DNA of 64,000 nt from Adiantum capillus-veneris (Eukaryota; Streptophyta; Polypodiopsida; Polypodiales; Pteridaceae), in contig CM043969.1 in NCBI GenBank assembly GCA_014529385.2, forward strand, positions 13,527,446 to 13,591,445. Direction: 5' to 3'. Under the pieces are notes generated by a model. The model saw only the letters and a program-made list of their open reading frames with translations. It had not been told where the DNA came from and ran no database searches. Position numbers and translations under genes: made by a program. Of this stretch, positions 43,517 through 55,368 are shown one piece after another (position 1 is the stretch's first letter; each line of letters begins with the position of its first letter).

Positions 43517-46500
43517 GGTGTTAAGGTCCACCACTTGTCCAACCTATAAGGCAATATCTTAAATGGTATTATTTACCACCACTTGGAATGCACATGATGA
43601 GTTTTACATAGGGGTATGGTTCCAAGGTCCACCACTTGTCCAAGCTAACTCTATTGAAACATAGAGAGAATCAAAGGTCCACCACTTGTCCAAGCTAGGC
43701 TCCATTGAAACATGGAGAGAAGGATGCTCCACCATTTGTCCAACCAGGGGGGTTGGGGAAACATGAAGAGAAGCAAGCTGCACCATGTCTCCAAAATGCT
43801 AGGCTCCATTGAAATATCTTAAACCCATGATATTTCATACATGGGGTTTACATTCAAGGGTCCACCACTTGTCCCAACTTATTATCACTAGTAGCATGAG
43901 TGGTTTGATGTCAAGATTCACCACTTTTCCCACTCTATGTCATTATATTAAGAAGATCTGGGTGTTAAGGTCCACCACTTGTCCAACCTATAAGGCTATA
44001 TCTTAAAGGTATTCTTTCTCACCACTTGGAATGACCATGATAGGTTTACATGGGGTTTGGTTCCAAGTTCCACCACTTGTCCAAGCTAACTCTATTGAAA
44101 CATAGAGAGAAGCAAAGGTCCACCACTTGTCTAAGCTAGGGTCCTTGAAACATGAGAGAAGGATGATCCACCATTTTTCCAAGATAGGCTCCATTGAAAC
44201 ATGAAGAGAAGCAAGCTGCACCATGTCTCCAAGATGCTAAGATCCATTGAAATACCTTAAACCCACGATATTTTGTACATGGGAGTTTACATTCAAGGTC
44301 CACCACTTGTCCAACCTATTATCTCTAGTAGCAAATGGGTTTGGTCTCAAGATTCACCACTTTTCCACTCTATGTCATTACGTTAAGAAGATCTGGGTGT
44401 TAAGGTCGACCACTTGTCCAACCTATAAGGGTATATCTTAAAGGGTATTCTTTCTCACCACTTGAAATGTCTATGATATGTTTTACATGGGGGTTTGGCT
44501 CCAAGGTCCACCACTTGTCCAAGCTAACTCTATTGAAACATAGAGAGAAACAAAGGTCCACCACTTGTCCAAGCTAGGCTCCATTGAAACATGGAGAGAA
44601 GGATCCTCTACCATTTTTCGAAGCTAACTCTATTGAAACATGGGGGGTTTACATTCAAGGTCCACCACTTGTCCAACCTATTAACGCTAGTAGCATGAGT
44701 GGTTTGGTCTCAAGATTCACCACTTTTTCACTCTATGTCATTATATTAAGAATATTTGGGTGTTAAGGTCCACCACTTGTCCAACCTATAAGGCTATATC
44801 TTAAGGGTTGTTCTTTCTCACCACTTGGAGTGACCAGCATAGGTTTTACATGGGGGTTTTGTTTCATGGTCCACCACTTGTCCAAGCTAACTCTATTGAA
44901 ACATAGAGAGAATCAAAGGTCCACCACTTGTCCAAGCTAGGGTCCATTGAAACATGGAGAGAAGGATGCTCCACTATTTGTCCAAGATACGCTCCATTGA
45001 AACATGAAGAGAAGCAAGCTACACCATGTCTCCAAGATGCTAAGATCCATTGAAATACCTCAAACCCATGATATTTTGAACATGGGGGGTTTACATTCAA
45101 GGTCCACCACTTGTCCAACCTATTATCTCTAGTAGCATGAGTGGTTTGGTCTCAAGATTCACCATTTTTCCATTCTAGGTCATTCTATTAAGAATATCTG
45201 GGTGCTAAGGTCCACCACTTGTCCAACCTATAAGGCTATATCTTAAACTTTATTCTTTCTCACCACTTGGAGTTACCAAGATAGGTTTTATATGGGAGTT
45301 TGGTTCCAAGGCCCACCACTTGTCCAAGCTAACTCTATTGAAACATAGAGAGAAGCAAAGGTCCACCACTTGTCCAAGCTAGGCTCCATTGAAACATGGA
45401 GAGAAGGATGCTCCACCATTTGTCCAAGATAGGCTCCATTGAAACATGAAGGAAAGCAATCTGCACCATGTCTCCAAGATGCTAGGCTCCATTGAAATAC
45501 CTTAAACCCATGATATTTCCTACATGGGGGGTTTACATTCAAGGTCCACCACTTGTCCAACCTATTATTCTTAGTAGCATGAGTGGTTTGGTCTCAAGAT
45601 TTACCACTTTTCCACTCTATGTCGTTATATTATGAAGATCTAGGTTTTAAGGTCGACCACTTGTCCAACCTATAAGGCTAGATCTTAAAGGGTATTATTT
45701 CTCACCACTTGGAATGACCATGATATGTTTTACATGGGGGTTTGGTTTCAAGGTCCACCACTTGTCCAAGCTAACTCTATGGAAACATAGAGAGAAGCAA
45801 AGGTCCACCACTTGTCCAAGCTAGGCTCCACTGAAACATTTAGAGAAGGATGATCCCCATTGGTGGAAGATAGGCTTCATTGAAACATGAAAAGAAGCAA
45901 GTTGCACCATGTCTCCAAGATTCTAGGATCCATTGAAATACCTTAAACCCACGATATTGTTTACATGTGGGGTTTAACGTCAAGGCCAGTCACTTTTCCA
46001 AGCTATTATCCCTAGTAGCATGAGTGGTTTGGTCTCAAGATTCACCACTTTTTCACTCTATGTCATTATATAAAGAAGATCTAGGTGTTAAGGTCGACCA
46101 CTTGTCCAACCTATAAGGGTATATCTTAAAGGGTATTCTTTCTCACCACTTGAAATGTCCATGATATGTTTTACATAGGGGTTTGGTTCCAAGGTCCACC
46201 CCTTATCCAAGCTAACTTTATTCTTCTCATAGAGAGAAGCAAAAGGTCCACCACTTGTCCAAGCTAGGCTCCATTGAAACATGGAGAGAAGGATGCTCCA
46301 CCATTTGTCGAAGCTAACTCTATTGAAACATGGGGGGTTTACGTTCAAGTTCCACCACTTGTCCAAGCTATTAGTGCTAGTAGCATGAGTGGTTTTGTCT
46401 CAAGATTCACCACTTTTTCACTCTATGTCATTATATTAAGAATATTAGGGTGTTAAGGTCCACCACTTGTCCAACCTATAAGGCTATATCTTAAAGGTTA

Positions 46501-49380
46501 TTCTTTCTCACCACTTGGAGTGACCATGATAGGTTTTAAATGGGGGTTTGGTTCCAAGGTCCACCACTTGTCCAAGCTAACTCTATTGAATAATAGAGAG
46601 AAGCAAAGGTCCACCACTTGTCCAAGCTAGGGTCCATTGAAACATGGAGAGAAGGATGCTCCACCATTTGTCCAAGATAGGCTCCATTGAAACATGAAGA
46701 GAAGCAAGATGCACGATGTCTCCAAGATGCTAGGCTCCATCGAAATACCTTAAACCCACGATATTTCGTAGATGGGGGGTTTACTTTCAAGGTCCACCAC
46801 TTGTCCAAGCTATTATCGCTAGTAGCATGAGTGGTTTGCTCTCAAGATTCACCACTTTTCCACTCTCTGTCATTATATTAAGAATATTTGGGTGTTAAGG
46901 TCCACCACTTGTCCAACCTATAAGACTATATGTTAATGGTTATTCTTTCTCACCCCTTGAAAGACTATATCTTAATGGTTATCCCTAGCTATTATTGCTA
47001 GTAGCCTGAGTGGTTTGGTCTCAAGATTCACCACTATTATTAAGAATATGTGGGTGTTAAGGTCCACCACTTGTCCCACCTATAAGGATACATCTTAAAG
47101 GTTATTCTTTCTTACTACTTGGAGTGACCATGATAGGTTTTACATGGGGGTTTGGTTCCAAGGTCCACCACTTGTCCAAGCTAACTCTATTGAAACATAG
47201 AGAGAAGCAAAGGTCCACCCCTTGTCTAAGCTAGGGTCCATTGAAACATGGAGAGAAGGATGCTCCACCATTTGTCCAAGGTAGGCTCCATTGAAACATG
47301 AGGAGAAGCAAGGTGCACCATGTCTCCAAGATGCTAGGCTCCATGGAAAAACATTAAACCCACGATATGTCGTAGATGAGGGGTTTACATTCAAGGTCCA
47401 CCACTTGTCCAAGCTATTATTGCTAGTAGCCTGAGTGGTTTGGTCTCAAGATTCACCACTTTTCCGCTCTATGTCATTATATTAAGAATATGCGCGTGTT
47501 AAGGTCCACCACTTGTCCAACCTATAAGGCTACATCTTAAAGGTTATTCTTTATTACCACTTGGAGTGACCATGATAGGTTTTACATGGGGGTTTGGTTC
47601 CAAGGTCCACCACTTGTCCAAGCTAACTCTATTGAAACATAGAGAGAAACAAAGGTCCACAACTTGTTCAAGCTAGGGTCCATTGAAACATGGAGAGAAG
47701 GATGCTCCACCATTTGTCCAAGATAGGATCCATTGAAACATGACGAGAAGCAAGCTTCACCATGTCTCCAAGATGCTAGGCTCCATCGAAATACATTAAA
47801 CCCACGATATTTTGTAGATGAGGGGTTTACATTCAAGGTCCACCACTTGTCCAAGCTATTATTGCTAGTAGCCTGAGTGGTTTGGTCTCAAGATTCACCA
47901 CTTTTATTAAGAATATGTGGGTGTTAAGGTCCACCACTTGTCCAACCTATAAGGCTACATCTTAAAGGTTATTCTTTCTTACTACTTGGAGTGACCATGA
48001 TAGGTTTTACATGGGGGTTTGGTTCCAAGGTCAACCACTTGTCCAAGCTAACTCTAATGAAACATAGAGAGAAGCAAAGGTCCACCCCTTGTCTAAGCTA
48101 GGGTCCATTGAAACATGGAGAGAAGGATGCTCCATCATTTGTCCAAGGTAGGCTCCATTGAAACATGAGAAGAAGCAAGGTGCACCATGTCTCCAAGATG
48201 CTAGGCTCCATGGAAAAACATTAAACCCACGATATGTCGTAGATGAGGGGTTTACATTCAAGGTCCACCACTTGTCCAAGCGATTATTGCTAGTAGCCTG
48301 AGTGGTTTGGTCTCAAGATTCACCATTTTTCCACTCTATCTCATTATATTCAGAATATGCGCGTGTTAAGGTCCACCACTTGTCCAACCTATAAGGCTAC
48401 ATCTTAAAGGTTATTCTTTATTACCACTTGGAGTGACCATGATAGGTTTTACATGGGGCTTTGGTTCCAAGGTCCACCACTTGTCCAAGCTAACTCTATT
48501 GAATCATAGAGAGAAGCAAAGGTCCACCACTTGTCTAAGCTAGGCTCCATTGAAACATGGAGAGAAGGATGCTCCACCATTTGTCAAAGCTAACTCTATT
48601 GAAACATGGGGGGTTTACGTTCAAGGTCCAACACTTGTCCAAGCTATTAGTGCTAGTAGCATGAGTGGTTTTGTCTCAAGATTCACCACTTTTTCACTCT
48701 ATGTCATTATATTAAGAATATTAGGGTGTTAAGGTCCACCACTTGTCCAACCTATAAGGCTATATCTTAAAGGTTATTCTTTCTCACCACTTGGAGTGAC
48801 CATGATAGGTTTTAAATGGGGGTTTGGTTCCAAGGTCCACCACTTGTCCAAGCCAGGGTCCATTGAAACATGGAGAGAAGGATGCTCCACCATTTGTCCA
48901 AGATAGGCTCCATTGAAACATGAAGAGAAGCAAGATGCACGATGTCTCCAAGATGATAGGCTCCATCGAAATACCTTAAACCCACGATATTTTGTAGATG
49001 GGGGGTTTACTTTCAAGGTCCACCACTTGTCCAAGCTATTATCGCTAGTAGCATGGTTTGGTCTCAAGATTCACTAGTTTTCCACTCTATGTCATTATAT
49101 GAAGAATATCTGGGTGTTAAGGTCCACCACTTGTCCAACCTATAAGGCTATATTCTAAATGATATTTTTTTTGACCACTTGGAATGTGCATGATATGTTT
49201 TACATGGGGTTTTCTTCCAAGGTCCACCACTTGTCCAAGCTAGATCTATTACATATATATTATACATACAATATTCAACTAGATTCCCTACCTATCATGT
49301 CCAGTAGCATGGATGCTCTAGCTTGAAGGTCCACCACTTGTCCAACCTATACTCTCTTATGTAAGGGAGATCTCGCTATA
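43517..49380 (+). repeat. Right satellite arm, main array of about 440-bp monomers
   Basis: Monomer starts (GTTAAGGTCCACCACTTGTC) recur near 43,962, 44,398, 44,761, 45,200, 45,645, 46,088, 46,452, 46,891, 47,051, 47,495, 47,925, 48,363, 48,726 and 49,109. Most steps are 430-445 bp, with a recurrent 363-bp deletion variant and one 160-bp fragment. Each monomer holds about six diverged sub-repeats of the core motif next to CCATTGAAACATGGAGAGAA. The array is the inverted counterpart of 22.8-26.6 kb. Confidence 0.93.
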
Positions 49381-49740
49381 AATTCAAAACCTTCCCGCCT
49401 AAATTTAAAATATCCCTCCCAAATCTTAAATATCCCGCCTAAATTTTAAAATATCCCGCCCAAATTTTAAAATTCAAACTTTTTTATAAAAATTTAAATT
49501 TTACTACCTAAATTTAAAATATTCCACACGAAATTGATTTTAAATTCAAGTTTACCACAAAAAGATATCATTATACCACCTAAATTCAAATATGCAAACC
49601 TCAAATCATTATATTGTACATAAATTCAAACAAATTCAAATTAACAAGCCTAAACTGATATTAGTTTGCATAGATATGAATTTATCACACCTAAATTATG
49701 TCACCATGTTAGAGAGAGTGGTTAGAGAATTTGAACAAGG
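49381..49740. repeat. AT-rich short tandem repeat
   Basis: Units such as CCCGCCTAAATTTAAAATAT are repeated with variation at about 49,393-49,520, followed by related TTCAAA/TTTAAA-rich DNA. No open frame or transposon end is evident. Confidence 0.7.
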
Positions 49741-50280
49741 TCCACCACTTGTCCAACCTAGATACCAAGAAGGATTGAGTGTACAAGGTATTGTTTGGAG
49801 GTCCTTATAGTCCACTGGCCTCAAGGTCCACCACTTGTGGTAAGGGTCACCAAAAAGTGTATATATTCATCCAAATAAATACACGTATTTTTGGTCTACA
49901 TGTCCTAGTTTAAACCATTTATGTCCATTAGGTGTATCACTAAACAACACTACTATTTTTGAGAAACAGAAGTTACAATCATATCTACAAATGGACTAGA
50001 GGAAAATCAGCTCAGCATACATCCAGAACTCGCTACAAGAATCGACTTTAACAGATCACGCAAGTAAGTCTTCCATTCAATTTTACTAGTATTACAATGT
50101 GTTAGTTATTTGTGATATTTATGTATGTATATATACTATGTGTGCATATCGTAATTAAGTGTAATTGTGTATCTGCATTATGTATGAGTATTACAATGAA
50201 ATAACACAAATATACATACATACACATAGATAACACAGACGCACACATACATGAGCATGTATTTTCAAGAGAGAGATAGC
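49741..50280. other. Unique DNA with two core motifs
   Basis: The core GGTCCACCACTTGTCC occurs at about 49,740, and GGTCCACCACTTGTGG at about 49,826. The rest is AT-rich without recognisable genes. It may belong to the upstream region of the plus-strand gene at 53.0 kb. Confidence 0.4.
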
Positions 50281-50600
50281 AAGATACAGAGATAGATAGA
50301 TAGAGAGAGAGAGAGAGATAAATACCTGTTTTTTAGAGAGAGGAGAGAGAAAGATAACAGATTTCACTGTGTTTATGTATGTGGAAGAGAAGAAGACGAT
50401 GTATGGGAATATGTGCACGTATTTTCAAGAGAGAGACAACAAGATAACAGATTTCATTGTGGTTATGTATGTGGAAGTGAGGAAGACGATGTGTGGGAAT
50501 ATGTGCATGTATTTTCAAGAGAGAGACAGCAAGATAACAGATTTCACTGTGGTTATGTATGTGGAAGAGAGGAAGACGATGTGTGGGAATATGTGTATGT
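50281..50600 (+). repeat. 90-bp tandem repeat (about three copies)
   Basis: A unit of about 90 bp beginning TTATGTATGTGGAAG and containing GACGATGTGTGGGAATATG, CAAGAGAGAGACA and AAGATAACAGATTTCA repeats at about 50,371, 50,462 and 50,552, with a partial copy before them. Frames through it are open and periodic, but nothing marks it as a gene. Confidence 0.8.
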
Positions 50601-51215
50601 GTGCGGGGATACTTTTAAACTATGTATCTCTGTCTTTTGACGAGAGAGTGTGTGTGCAAGAAGAGTTACAGAGAACCATCTTCTCTATATGGAGAAAGAC
50701 AGAGAGTGAGAGAGAGAGAAATACCTGTTTTTTCTCTATTCGTGAGGTGTGCAATGTCTCCTGAGAAGACTGCCCGATCCTGCCCTTCTGGAAAGCGTTG
50801 TGTACGCTGCTGTTTCTTTATCTTGTGCGCGAACTTTCAATCCTGTGCACTCCACTTGTGTGTTGTGTACGATGCCGAGCTTACTCCTCTACGCGCGCGT
50901 ATACTCCAACTGTGTGCGATCCGTGTGCGCTTTCTGTGTGTTTGTTGCTCGCCTGCTTTCTCTGTGTGCGTTTCTCGTGCGCTCTCTGTGTGCCTAATCT
51001 TGATAGGGTTTATTAGAATGCCACGTTGCTACAAGCCCCAGGACCGCGCCCAGAACAATATCCCAAAATCAACCTCCCAAGCCCCACCATCGAGAGCGCT
51101 ATATTCCACATCCCCATCAAGAGCGCTACCCCCAAACCTCACGTGGAAGCGCTGCCTTGTCACCCCATTGTGGCATTGCCCTAAGACCCCGCATCTGGAG
51201 TGCTAAATGGGAACA
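50601..51215 (+). other. GA/GT-rich region, possible 5' region of the right-end gene
   Basis: A pyrimidine/purine-alternating tract changes into GC-richer DNA with open frames (for example MSPEKTARSCPSGKRCV from about 50,755 and MPRCYKPQDRAQ from 51,018). It is the least AT-rich and least satellite-like part of the right arm. It could hold a promoter or first exon for the gene whose acceptor is at 53,032, but I found no proof. Confidence 0.3.
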
Positions 51216-53032
51216 TTCTTCATTAGTGAAATTTTGAACATAAATTATATTAGCATATACTTAAATATAATACAAATATTAACATATTAGCTATACTACT
51301 AATTTACTATAGCAGTTCTAGATTATGTCCCATACTATATTTAAGGTGCCAAAGGTTTGGCCTTATGGTCCTAGATTTAGCCAAGTGGTCAACACATATA
51401 GGACCAAGTGCACACTGTGCCACAAAACTTGGCCACCACTTCACTTGCCAAAGTTTAGGCCACATGGTCAATCCTAACTTTCCAATGTTCTTATTATGTC
51501 ACCTTTTGCCTCGTGGAAAACCTAGGCTTGTTTTCACATACTCAGGCACTTCAAGCCACAATAAATTGTCATTACTCTTCGGCAACCCTTTTGTTCAAGT
51601 CTTTGAAAAAACATTGTTTAAGGCCACCCTAAACCATTTTCATTTAGGGGTGTCTAAAACTAGCTTTTTGGCAATTCGAGAAGAAAATGGTCAAAGTTTT
51701 ATACTTAGTTTTAACCACTTGACCAATTCAAATATTGGAAAGCAAGGTCTTGTAATACTTTTCTTTGGACATCACACATTAAAACTAGGTCCCTCACTTG
51801 TCCAAGCTATGCTCTAATACAATAAAGGGCTTTTGGTTTCAAGATGCACCACTTTCCCAATCTTGATTCCATTAAAGAAGCTAGCTCTACTTAGACATTT
51901 AATAGCAAGGTCTTGCAGCAGTTCAGATTGAACATTTTCCATGGCAGCTAGGTCCACCACTTATCTAAGCTATGCTTTAATAGAGTAAGGGGGTTTTGGT
52001 TTCAAGATCCACCACTTGTCCAAACTTGATTTGGGAAGCAAGGTCCTATAATAGTTTGCTTTGGACATTCACCATTACAACTAAGTCCACCACTTCTCCA
52101 AGCTATGTTCTAATACACTAAGGAGGTTTTGGTTTCAAGGAGAACCACTTGTACGACTCTGTTTTTGGAAGTAAGGTCTTTACATAGTTCACCTTGGACC
52201 TTGGACATTGGATACTACAACTAAGCCCACCACTTGTCCAAGATATCCTCTATATATAGCCAAAGGGTTTGGGTTTCAAGATTCACCACTTTTCCAACCT
52301 TTCTTCCATTAAAGAAAGGAGGGGCTTTATAACTAGGTCCACCACTTGTCCAAGCTATGCTCTGATATAGAAAGGGGATTTTGGTTTCAAGGTCCACCAC
52401 GTGTTCAACCTTGCAAGACTCAAGGGATACTTGGACATAGGAAAGCATAGTCCTATAGTAGTTGATAGGTGGCAGTGGGTATTACAACTAGGTCCAACCT
52501 ATGCTCTCATATAGCAAAGAGGCTTTGCTTTCAAGGTCCACCACTTGTCCAACCTTGCTTCCATTAAAGAAATGAGGGGCTACGTAAACATTGGCAAGCA
52601 AGGTAGCAAGGTCCTAAGGTGTTTCACCTTCGATATTGGGCATTATAACTAGGTCCACCACTTGTCCAAGCTATGCTCTGATATAGAAAGGGGATTTTTG
52701 TTTCAAGGTCTACCACGTGTTCAACCTTGAAAGACTCAAGGGATACTTGGACATTGGAAAGCATAGTCCTATAGTAGTTGATAGGTGGCAGTGGGTATTA
52801 CAACTAGGTCCACCACTTGTCCAACCTATGCTCTCGTATAGCAAAGAGGCTTTGGTTTCAAGGTCCACCACTTGTCCAACCTTGCTTCCATTAATATAGC
52901 AAGGAGGATTTGGTCTCAAGGTTCACCACTTGTCCAACCTATGCAAACCTTTTTCATGTTGTAGCATGATTTTTTGTTTGAAGAGTATTTTTCTATAACT
53001 ATGGATTTAACAATGTAATCTTTTTACTTACA
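51216..53032 (+). repeat. Right satellite arm, terminal variant family
   Basis: From about 51,780 the core GGTCCACCACTTGTCCAAGC recurs, here joined to CTATGCTCTGATATAG and GGTTTCAAGGTCCACCAC, a different monomer from the 440-bp one. A segment of about 160 bp (TGATATAGAAAGGGGATTTT to GGTGGCAGTGGGTATTAC) is duplicated at about 52,338 and 52,642. The part before 51,780 is diverged. The arm stops at 52,960, just before the right-end gene. Confidence 0.8.
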
Positions 53033-54177
53033 GGATGGACTTCGAATCTGGGGAGAAAGTACATATGATACTTGACAATGAAATCGTTGGTATTGGTTGT
53101 GTGTGTAGAACAGATCCAGATTCCACTTGTGGTGGTACAAAGATAGGGTTGGGAAATGTCTCCATACTAGTGGAGGAATGCTTGAAGGATGTGGTCCTAC
53201 CTTTTCCTACAATGGATACTTCATCTCTCCAAGGCTCATTATGGAGTGCTGTTCGATGTTCAAAGCTTCTTTTGCAATCTTTTGTATTAAATGGGAACTT
53301 AATTGATCCACACGAAAGCTACAATGGTGATGAAGAACATGATCATTCTGATGCTCTAGTTACAGATGCAATACCTATGACAAGCCCATAATTTGAAGCA
53401 ATGATTCGAGAGTCTTGGAGAAATCAGAGGGTCCTTTTAAAAGATGACACAATGATGCAAACCATGAATGAAGGGACCATCTTATATGTATTTCCACATG
53501 ATTATGTCAACTTTCAGGAACTTGGTCCTCATTGTGTGGGTGTGGGTATTGAAAGAGAAAATGCAAGCATTGATGATGTGGTTGAAGTGGGTAGCATCAC
53601 TTTGCTAAAGTGGCCCATCAAGCAGACAACAATGTTGAATGGGAGCCCATTACAACGCTTTGTTCCTGTTGATGGCATGCATGCTACATATGAGGATGTA
53701 TCCAACGATGGCAATGTTGGAAAAAAACTTGATGGGAGTAATGTTGTCATGTTGTCAAGGAAGAGACGATACACTTTCATGAACATGACTCAAAAATCAA
53801 AAGCAGCACCAGCTTCGACTTTTTACCTTTCAAACAAATCAATTCAAAGGGTATCATGCATTGATTGTTGTGCACAAAAATGCTGCCAATTTGCAGATCG
53901 TGATATGGTGACAAGGTTACGACAACAATTTTGGGGAGAGTCTCAAAAATCACGCACTAATTATGTTAATGATGTTCTTTCTATATGTTATCAGAAAGAT
54001 GAGAAGTCACGATACCAATTCAGGCTAAATGGCTCTATTGTTTGTTGTAGAGCATGGTATGAGCTACATGGAATACCAAAGACATCATTTTATCGATACA
54101 AGGAGAACTTTGAAAATGGTGTGCGCCAATATGTACATGGGAACACATGTACATTGAGCAGGATGAGACACCAATGA
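53033..54177 (+). pseudogene. Right-end gene, N-terminal and Cys-rich part, unknown family
   Basis: The exon starts after a clear acceptor (TTTTTACTTACAG), with ATG at 53,035 (MDFESGEKVHMIL), so an upstream non-coding exon is likely. The first 118 residues (DNEIVGIGCVCRTDPDSTCG ... VLPFP) resemble the small domain found C-terminal in Ptta/En/Spm-type plant transposon proteins. TAA at 53,389-53,391 interrupts an otherwise continuous frame. The second part has a basic patch (SRKRRYTF) and CIDCCAQKCCQFADRDMV, a likely metal-binding Cys cluster, then FRLNGSIVCCRAWYELHGIP and TSFYRYKENF, which looks like a helical DNA-binding module. The frame ends at 54,177 because of a slip near 54,140. Its location 250 bp or more inside the right terminus makes it a candidate for the element's own mobility protein, but I see no DDE or other catalytic core. 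Confidence 0.6.
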
Positions 54178-55031
54178 TGCAATATAAGGCACATGTAGGT
54201 GTATCAAGTTGGAGTGGAAGTATTCGCCTTTGGAAAACAGACACAGAAGGCAAGCCAATGTTACCACATGGAGATCCACCTCTAGTACAAATGGCGGAGT
54301 ATGTCAAGGCCCACGAAGAAGTCATTTTGGGGCTAAAGAACTATATAAAATTTTGTAAAAATTTAGGGAATGGTTCAAGTATTCCGCGATATTATAGACC
54401 CGTGATAGATTATTGGAGTAAGGTAATTGAAGAGATTGGAAAAGCAATCATATCAGAGGGAGTCTTGTATGAAATGTTTTGGCCAAAAACTCAAGAATAT
54501 TCTCACCTACAAAGCACTACAATGAATTTGCAACAAGGAGCAGAAAGATTCCTAGGCCTTGAAGAGTTGAACGATCATTTTTGTGGGCCTCAACGAGATA
54601 GGCCAAGGGAAGAGTTTGACCCTATGTCTGATGTGCACCAAGGTGACTTTCTTATGCTTGTTCCGAGTGACACAGAAATCTATCCAGTGTGGCTTGCAAT
54701 GGCTTTATCTGACATTGATAATGAACCTACATCACCAAACTACAAAAAACTATTGATTCAATATTGGGCACCTTGCGCGAGAAAAAGTGGGATGACAGAT
54801 ACTCAAGCTTACAGTAATTGTTGGAAGGGTTATTGGGCTGTCAACTATAAGGACCCACAAGTGTGGGAAACTATAGATGCAATTGTTTGGTCCTGGAGAC
54901 CCAACAAAGAAGGACCATTTTCTAGAATAAAGATTCCAGAAAGACATGCTCTAAAAGCCAAAAAAGGCCTCACTCGTGCACATCAGCCACACTTGGATCA
55001 AAGTTCAGATATGGTATCAAATGTGGAGTAG
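54147..55031 (+). pseudogene. Right-end gene, C-terminal part with a reader-like domain
   Basis: This frame overlaps the previous one by about 30 bp and is probably its continuation after a one-base indel (YVHGN then TYIEQDE). It starts with a region containing WKTDTEGKPMLPHGDPP and a helical stretch (MAEYVKAHEEVILGLKNYIKF). The last 130 residues begin GDFLMLVPSDTEIYPVWLAM, then LLIQYWAPC, then CWKGYWAV and AIVWSWRP. That pattern of short strands with conserved Trp/Tyr recalls BAH-, PWWP- or Tudor-like modules that bind chromatin, but the similarity is by eye only. The stop is TAG at 55,029-55,031, 290 bp from the right end of the element. No nuclease motif is visible. Confidence 0.55.
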
Positions 55032-55282
55032 AATTATGTGGAGCTTCTATTGTGACTATACTAGTCAATTTGTAAACAAAATCTTTTTTGTATCTTCCTT
55101 TGTTTTATGTAATTTATAGTTATTATTCAAATCCATGTGTTGTACATCCTCTTGACTTTTGGTGTTTATCAACACCACAATCCTATGAGATTTTCACTTT
55201 ATTTACTAGCCCACACCTCAATTTTTCCCACTTTAAGTGGAAAATTCCCAAATTACATGAATTCGGTCGATTTGGAGATTCC
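55032..55282 (+). other. Right subterminal region of the giant element
   Basis: AT-rich 3' flank of the right-end gene, probably its terminator region. It contains CCCACTTTAAGTGG, a perfect 14-bp palindrome, at about 55,229-55,242. Confidence 0.5.
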
Positions 55283-55321
55283 CATAATGTGAGATTTTTA
55301 CCAAAATACCTAATATGGTCT
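55283..55321 (-). repeat. Right terminal inverted repeat of the giant element
   Basis: Read on the minus strand from 55,321 it is AGACCATATTAGGTA, matching the left end except for one missing G, and then TGGTAAAAATCTCA, which is similar to the left inner block. It carries the same CCATATTAGG CArG-like core. Confidence 0.65.
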
Positions 55322-55326
55322 TAAGG
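55322..55326. repeat. Candidate 5-bp target-site duplication, right copy
   Basis: TAAGG directly after the right inverted repeat equals 18,973-18,977. Confidence 0.65.
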
Positions 55327-55368
55327 CTTTATCTCTTCTACCTCATAGTCGAGGACGACAATGATTTC

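Larger units (their letters stand above)
18978..55321. mobile_element. Giant (36.3 kb) TIR-bounded element with satellite arms and cargo genes
   Basis: It is bounded by AGGACCATATTAGGTA on the left and by the complement of AGACCATATTAGGTA on the right, with weaker matching further in (TGGGAAAATCCCA against TGGTAAAAATCTCA). TAAGG flanks both ends. Excision in silico restores a Ty3 element of normal length with its purine tract in place. The interior has two inverted arms of one satellite family, a spliced minus-strand gene set (ParB-like, methylase-like, SET, two FCP1-like HAD exons), a plus-strand gene near the right end, and a later 7.7-kb CACTA insertion. Without that insertion it is about 28.6 kb. 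I see no gene of Polinton/Maverick, Helitron or standard hAT/MULE type. The superfamily is unknown to me. The main alternative is that the Ty3 element itself acquired the cargo. Confidence 0.7.

Noticed and set aside
43604-49067. Serial 60-97-aa open frames of the type MDKWWTLNVNPP...SLHVSM on the minus strand
   Set aside because: They recur with the 440-bp satellite monomer and are periodic products of it. Many monomers have frame breaks, and similar frames appear on the plus strand of the left arm.
18978-55321. Polinton/Maverick assignment, because ends start with AG and the flanking duplication could be 6 bp with one mismatch (CTAAGG/TTAAGG)
   Set aside because: No PolB, retroviral-type integrase, packaging ATPase, protease or capsid frames are present, and the TIR is only about 15 bp.
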